Part shown: positions 6,529 to 7,904 of the stretch, one piece after another
How positions within the stretch are numbered: the stretch's first letter is position 1
Layout of the letters: the number at the start of each line of letters is the position of its first letter
Origin: Microbacteriaceae bacterium
Lineage (GTDB): Bacteria; Actinomycetota; Actinomycetes; Actinomycetales; Microbacteriaceae
Assembly: GCA_947452355.1 (NCBI GenBank)
Contig: CANGCU010000050.1
Span: 1-7,904 of the forward strand
Direction of reading: 5' to 3'
DNA length: 7,904 bases
Notes under the pieces: generated by a model
The model's input: the letters and a program-made list of their open reading frames with translations, nothing else
The model's database searches: none
What the model was told of the DNA's origin: nothing
Position numbers and translations under genes: made by a program

Positions 6529-6884
6529 GAAATCACCGCTGTTCGGTGCTCAAGGCTTCCGATAGCGATGCCGTCACCGATTATTCCGATGGCGTCGATT
6601 CGAATGGCTGCGGCGGTCACCCGATTCGCTCGGCACCATTCACCCGCGAGAACCCGCAAGCGCGCGAGTTTCGTCGGCGTTATTGCTTCGAGCGGGTGCC
6701 CGTACCTGCCCGTGCGACGCGTCTTGACCTCGACAAACGCGATGGATGTCGCGAGTCGCGCGACGATGTCGATTTCTCCGTGACGACACCGCCACCCACG
6801 ATCGAGAACCTCGTACCCGTTCGCGACGAGAAAGTCGCTAGCGACGACTTCGCCCCAGCGCCCGAGTTCATGTTTGAGTGCCAC
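6525..6884 (-). CDS. YraN/UPF0102 family protein with endonuclease-like fold
   Basis: Small (119 aa) YraN-family protein of unproven function. The fold belongs to the PD-(D/E)XK-like nuclease group related to Holliday-junction resolvases. The signature is complete: LGRWGE (7-12), HGEIDIVAR (35-43, acidic residues Glu37 and Asp39) and AFVEVKTRR (49-57, Glu52 and Lys54), followed by TPTKLARLRVLAGEW. The start is GTG at 6884, preceded by a purine-rich GGGAGG 4 nt upstream, and the frame opens with the conserved N terminus MALKHELG. An overlapping ATG at 6898 is in another frame. The gene ends as GTGA into comM, a conserved pairing in actinobacteria that hints at a shared DNA-repair or recombination role. 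Nuclease activity is not shown for most members. Confidence 0.93.
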   Translation of the reverse strand: MALKHELGRWGEVVASDFLVANGYEVLDRGWRCRHGEIDIVARLATSIAFVEVKTRRTGRYGHPLEAITPTKLARLRVLAGEWCRANRVTAAAIRIDAIGIIGDGIAIGSLEHRTAVIS

Positions 6885-6888
6885 TGTT

Positions 6889-6894
6889 CCTCCC
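6889..6894 (-). promoter_or_regulatory. ribosome binding site of yraN
   Basis: GGGAGG on the minus strand within a longer G/A run (6887-6896), 4 nt before the GTG start at 6884. The spacing is short but the match is good. It supports GTG rather than a downstream start for yraN. Confidence 0.6.
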
Positions 6895-6942
6895 CCATCA
6901 GGGTCGGATACGGCCTCGGAATTTGAGTGGCGGGATTGCTAA

Positions 6943-6960
6943 ACCGTGGAAAACCACGGT
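6943..6960 (-). terminator. hairpin after the DUF2469 gene, possible weak terminator
   Basis: ACCGTGG - 4-nt loop - CCACGGT is a perfect 7-bp stem lying 23 nt past the DUF2469 stop. On the minus strand the loop reads TTTT and the stem is followed by TTAGCAAT, a poor T tract. It may terminate partly, protect the 3' end of the rnhB-DUF2469 transcript, or separate it from the yraN-comM-dprA genes. The rest of the 99-nt gap (6885-6983) shows no promoter that I can support. Confidence 0.4.
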
Positions 6961-6983
6961 CGACGCAACAGTGTGGACGACGA

Positions 6984-7310
6984 CTAGCTATCGCCGAGAG
7001 CGAGATCGCGCGGAAGTTTCAGTTCCTTCTTGCCGGTCTCTTCGACGTTGATGTCCTTGAAGGTCAAGATCTTGACTGACTTGACGAAACGATCCGCGCG
7101 GTACACGTCCCAGACCCACACGTCCGTCAACGTCAGTTCGAAATAGAAGTCGTTGCCGGCCTCTTTGACGACCTGCTGCACGTCGTTTGCGAGATAAAAG
7201 CGGCGATCCGTTTCGACGACATACGAGAACTGGCTAACGACATCACGGTATTCGCGAAACAACTGCAGTTCCGCGTCACGGTCATAGGCGTCGAGGTCGT
7301 CGTCATTCAT
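6984..7310 (-). CDS. DUF2469 family protein (actinobacterial, Rv2901c-like)
   Basis: Conserved actinobacterial protein of 108 aa with no established function. I recognise it by the family pattern: an acidic N terminus (MNDDDLDAYDRDAE), then LQLFREYRDVVSQFSYVVET, RRFYLANDV, DVWVWDVYRADRFVKSV and ILTFKDINVEE. It is acidic and soluble, with no signal peptide or membrane segment. It sits 11 nt after the rnhB stop, the same pairing as Rv2902c-Rv2901c in M. tuberculosis, and is almost certainly cotranscribed with rnhB. The ATG at 7310 gives the family's usual N terminus; the Shine-Dalgarno is weak (TGAG). The TAG lies at 6984-6986. The conserved link to RNase HII suggests, without proving, a nucleic-acid role. 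Confidence 0.93.
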   Translation of the reverse strand: MNDDDLDAYDRDAELQLFREYRDVVSQFSYVVETDRRFYLANDVQQVVKEAGNDFYFELTLTDVWVWDVYRADRFVKSVKILTFKDINVEETGKKELKLPRDLALGDS

Positions 7311-7321
7311 CGATGCTCAGT

Positions 7322-7904
7322 CTAATCTTTCGCGTCGCTTACCGACACCGACGAAAGCCACGTTCGCCGATGCAGGTCGGTCGCGCCATGTTCACGGATC
7401 GCGGCGAAGTGGCCCTCGCTGCCGTAACCCTTGTTCGATGACCACGAATACATATCGTCCGAGCCCGCAAGGTCGGCCATCAGCCCGTCGCGGTACACCT
7501 TCGCCCACACCGACGCGGCGGCAACCACCGCGCAGTCGCGGTCGGCCTTGGGTCGAACAATGATCTCGACGGGAGGCAATAGCGACCCCCGCAACCAGTT
7601 GTGGGAACCGTCCAAAATGACCGTCGCGCCGGTGACGTCGTGGCCTTCGATTGCGAGCGTGGCGAAGGCGCGCTCCGCCGCTCGCGCGAGTGCCGAGATA
7701 ATTCCGAACTCGTCAATTTCGGCGGCCGTGGCTTCACCCGTTGCAATCGCGTCCGCCCACTCGACCAACGGTGGAATCAATTTTTCCCGGCGAGACGCGG
7801 AAATCAGTTTGGAGTCCCGAAGTCCCACAGGGAACTCGGCCGTCCCGCGAACGACGGCGATCCCGACGACGACGGGACCGGCAATCGCGCCTCGGCCGAC
7901 CTCA
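7322..7904 (-). CDS. rnhB: Ribonuclease HII (5' end outside window)
   Basis: Endonuclease that cuts the RNA strand of RNA/DNA hybrids and starts removal of single ribonucleotides from DNA. I read 193 residues in an open frame from the window edge; the true N terminus is missing. The visible part begins EVGRGAIAGPVVVG, the body of the family motif DExGRG, and base 7904 fits the last base of the preceding Asp codon. GLRDSKLIS follows at 27-35 of the visible part. The other metal ligands are Asp98 in VILDGSHNW and Asp121 in RPKADRDCAVVAAASVWAKVYRD. The C-terminal signature NKGYGSEGHFAAIREHG with HRRTW is complete. A GTG at 7828 lies inside the conserved region and is not the start. It stops 11 nt before the DUF2469 gene. 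Confidence 0.96.
   Translation of the reverse strand, partial: EVGRGAIAGPVVVGIAVVRGTAEFPVGLRDSKLISASRREKLIPPLVEWADAIATGEATAAEIDEFGIISALARAAERAFATLAIEGHDVTGATVILDGSHNWLRGSLLPPVEIIVRPKADRDCAVVAAASVWAKVYRDGLMADLAGSDDMYSWSSNKGYGSEGHFAAIREHGATDLHRRTWLSSVSVSDAKD

Noticed and set aside
7826..7828. GTG as the start of RNase HII
   Set aside because: The frame stays open to the window edge and encodes the essential EVGRGAIAGP motif upstream, so this codon is an internal Val in PVGLRDSKL.

Overview
The window looks like the chromosome of an actinobacterium, most plausibly a member or relative of the Microbacteriaceae. Three things point there: the fixed gene order rnhB - DUF2469 - yraN - comM - dprA - xerC (the same backbone as Mycobacterium tuberculosis Rv2902c to Rv2894c), the actinobacteria-specific DUF2469 protein, and a moderately high GC content (about 60 % by eye). 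The genus cannot be named from this sequence alone.

All eight recognisable genes lie on the minus strand, so transcription runs from high to low coordinates. Reading in that direction: ribonuclease HII (rnhB, 5' end cut by the window edge, 7904-7322), a DUF2469 protein (7310-6984), a 99-nt gap holding a hairpin with a weak T tail, a YraN/UPF0102 nuclease-fold protein (6884-6525), the ComM/YifB AAA+ ATPase (6528-5014), the DNA-processing protein DprA (5017-3818), a CpdA/Rv0805-like metallophosphodiesterase (3782-2856), an 80-nt gap with inverted repeats, an MMPL-family (RND superfamily) membrane transporter (2775-637), and the N-terminal two thirds of a XerC-type tyrosine recombinase (607-1, 3' end cut by the window edge). 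No gap exceeds 99 nt, and I see no plus-strand gene, tRNA, rRNA, CRISPR array or insertion sequence.

The genes form two functional groups. The conserved group is DNA maintenance: RNase HII removes ribonucleotides from DNA, ComM and DprA process single-stranded and recombining DNA, YraN has a nuclease-like fold, and XerC resolves chromosome dimers. yraN, comM and dprA are joined by 4-nt stop/start overlaps (GTGA and ATGA), so they are probably translationally coupled. The second group, the phosphodiesterase and the MMPL transporter, sits between dprA and xerC and has no obvious link to DNA metabolism. It looks like a lineage-specific insertion into the conserved block, possibly with its own promoters.

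I found no clear evidence of an undescribed system. The points most worth checking are a near-perfect inverted repeat directly upstream of a -10-like hexamer before the MMPL gene, two non-standard features of the MMPL protein (Asn in the first proton-relay motif and a proline-rich periplasmic segment), and a possible leaderless promoter for the phosphodiesterase.
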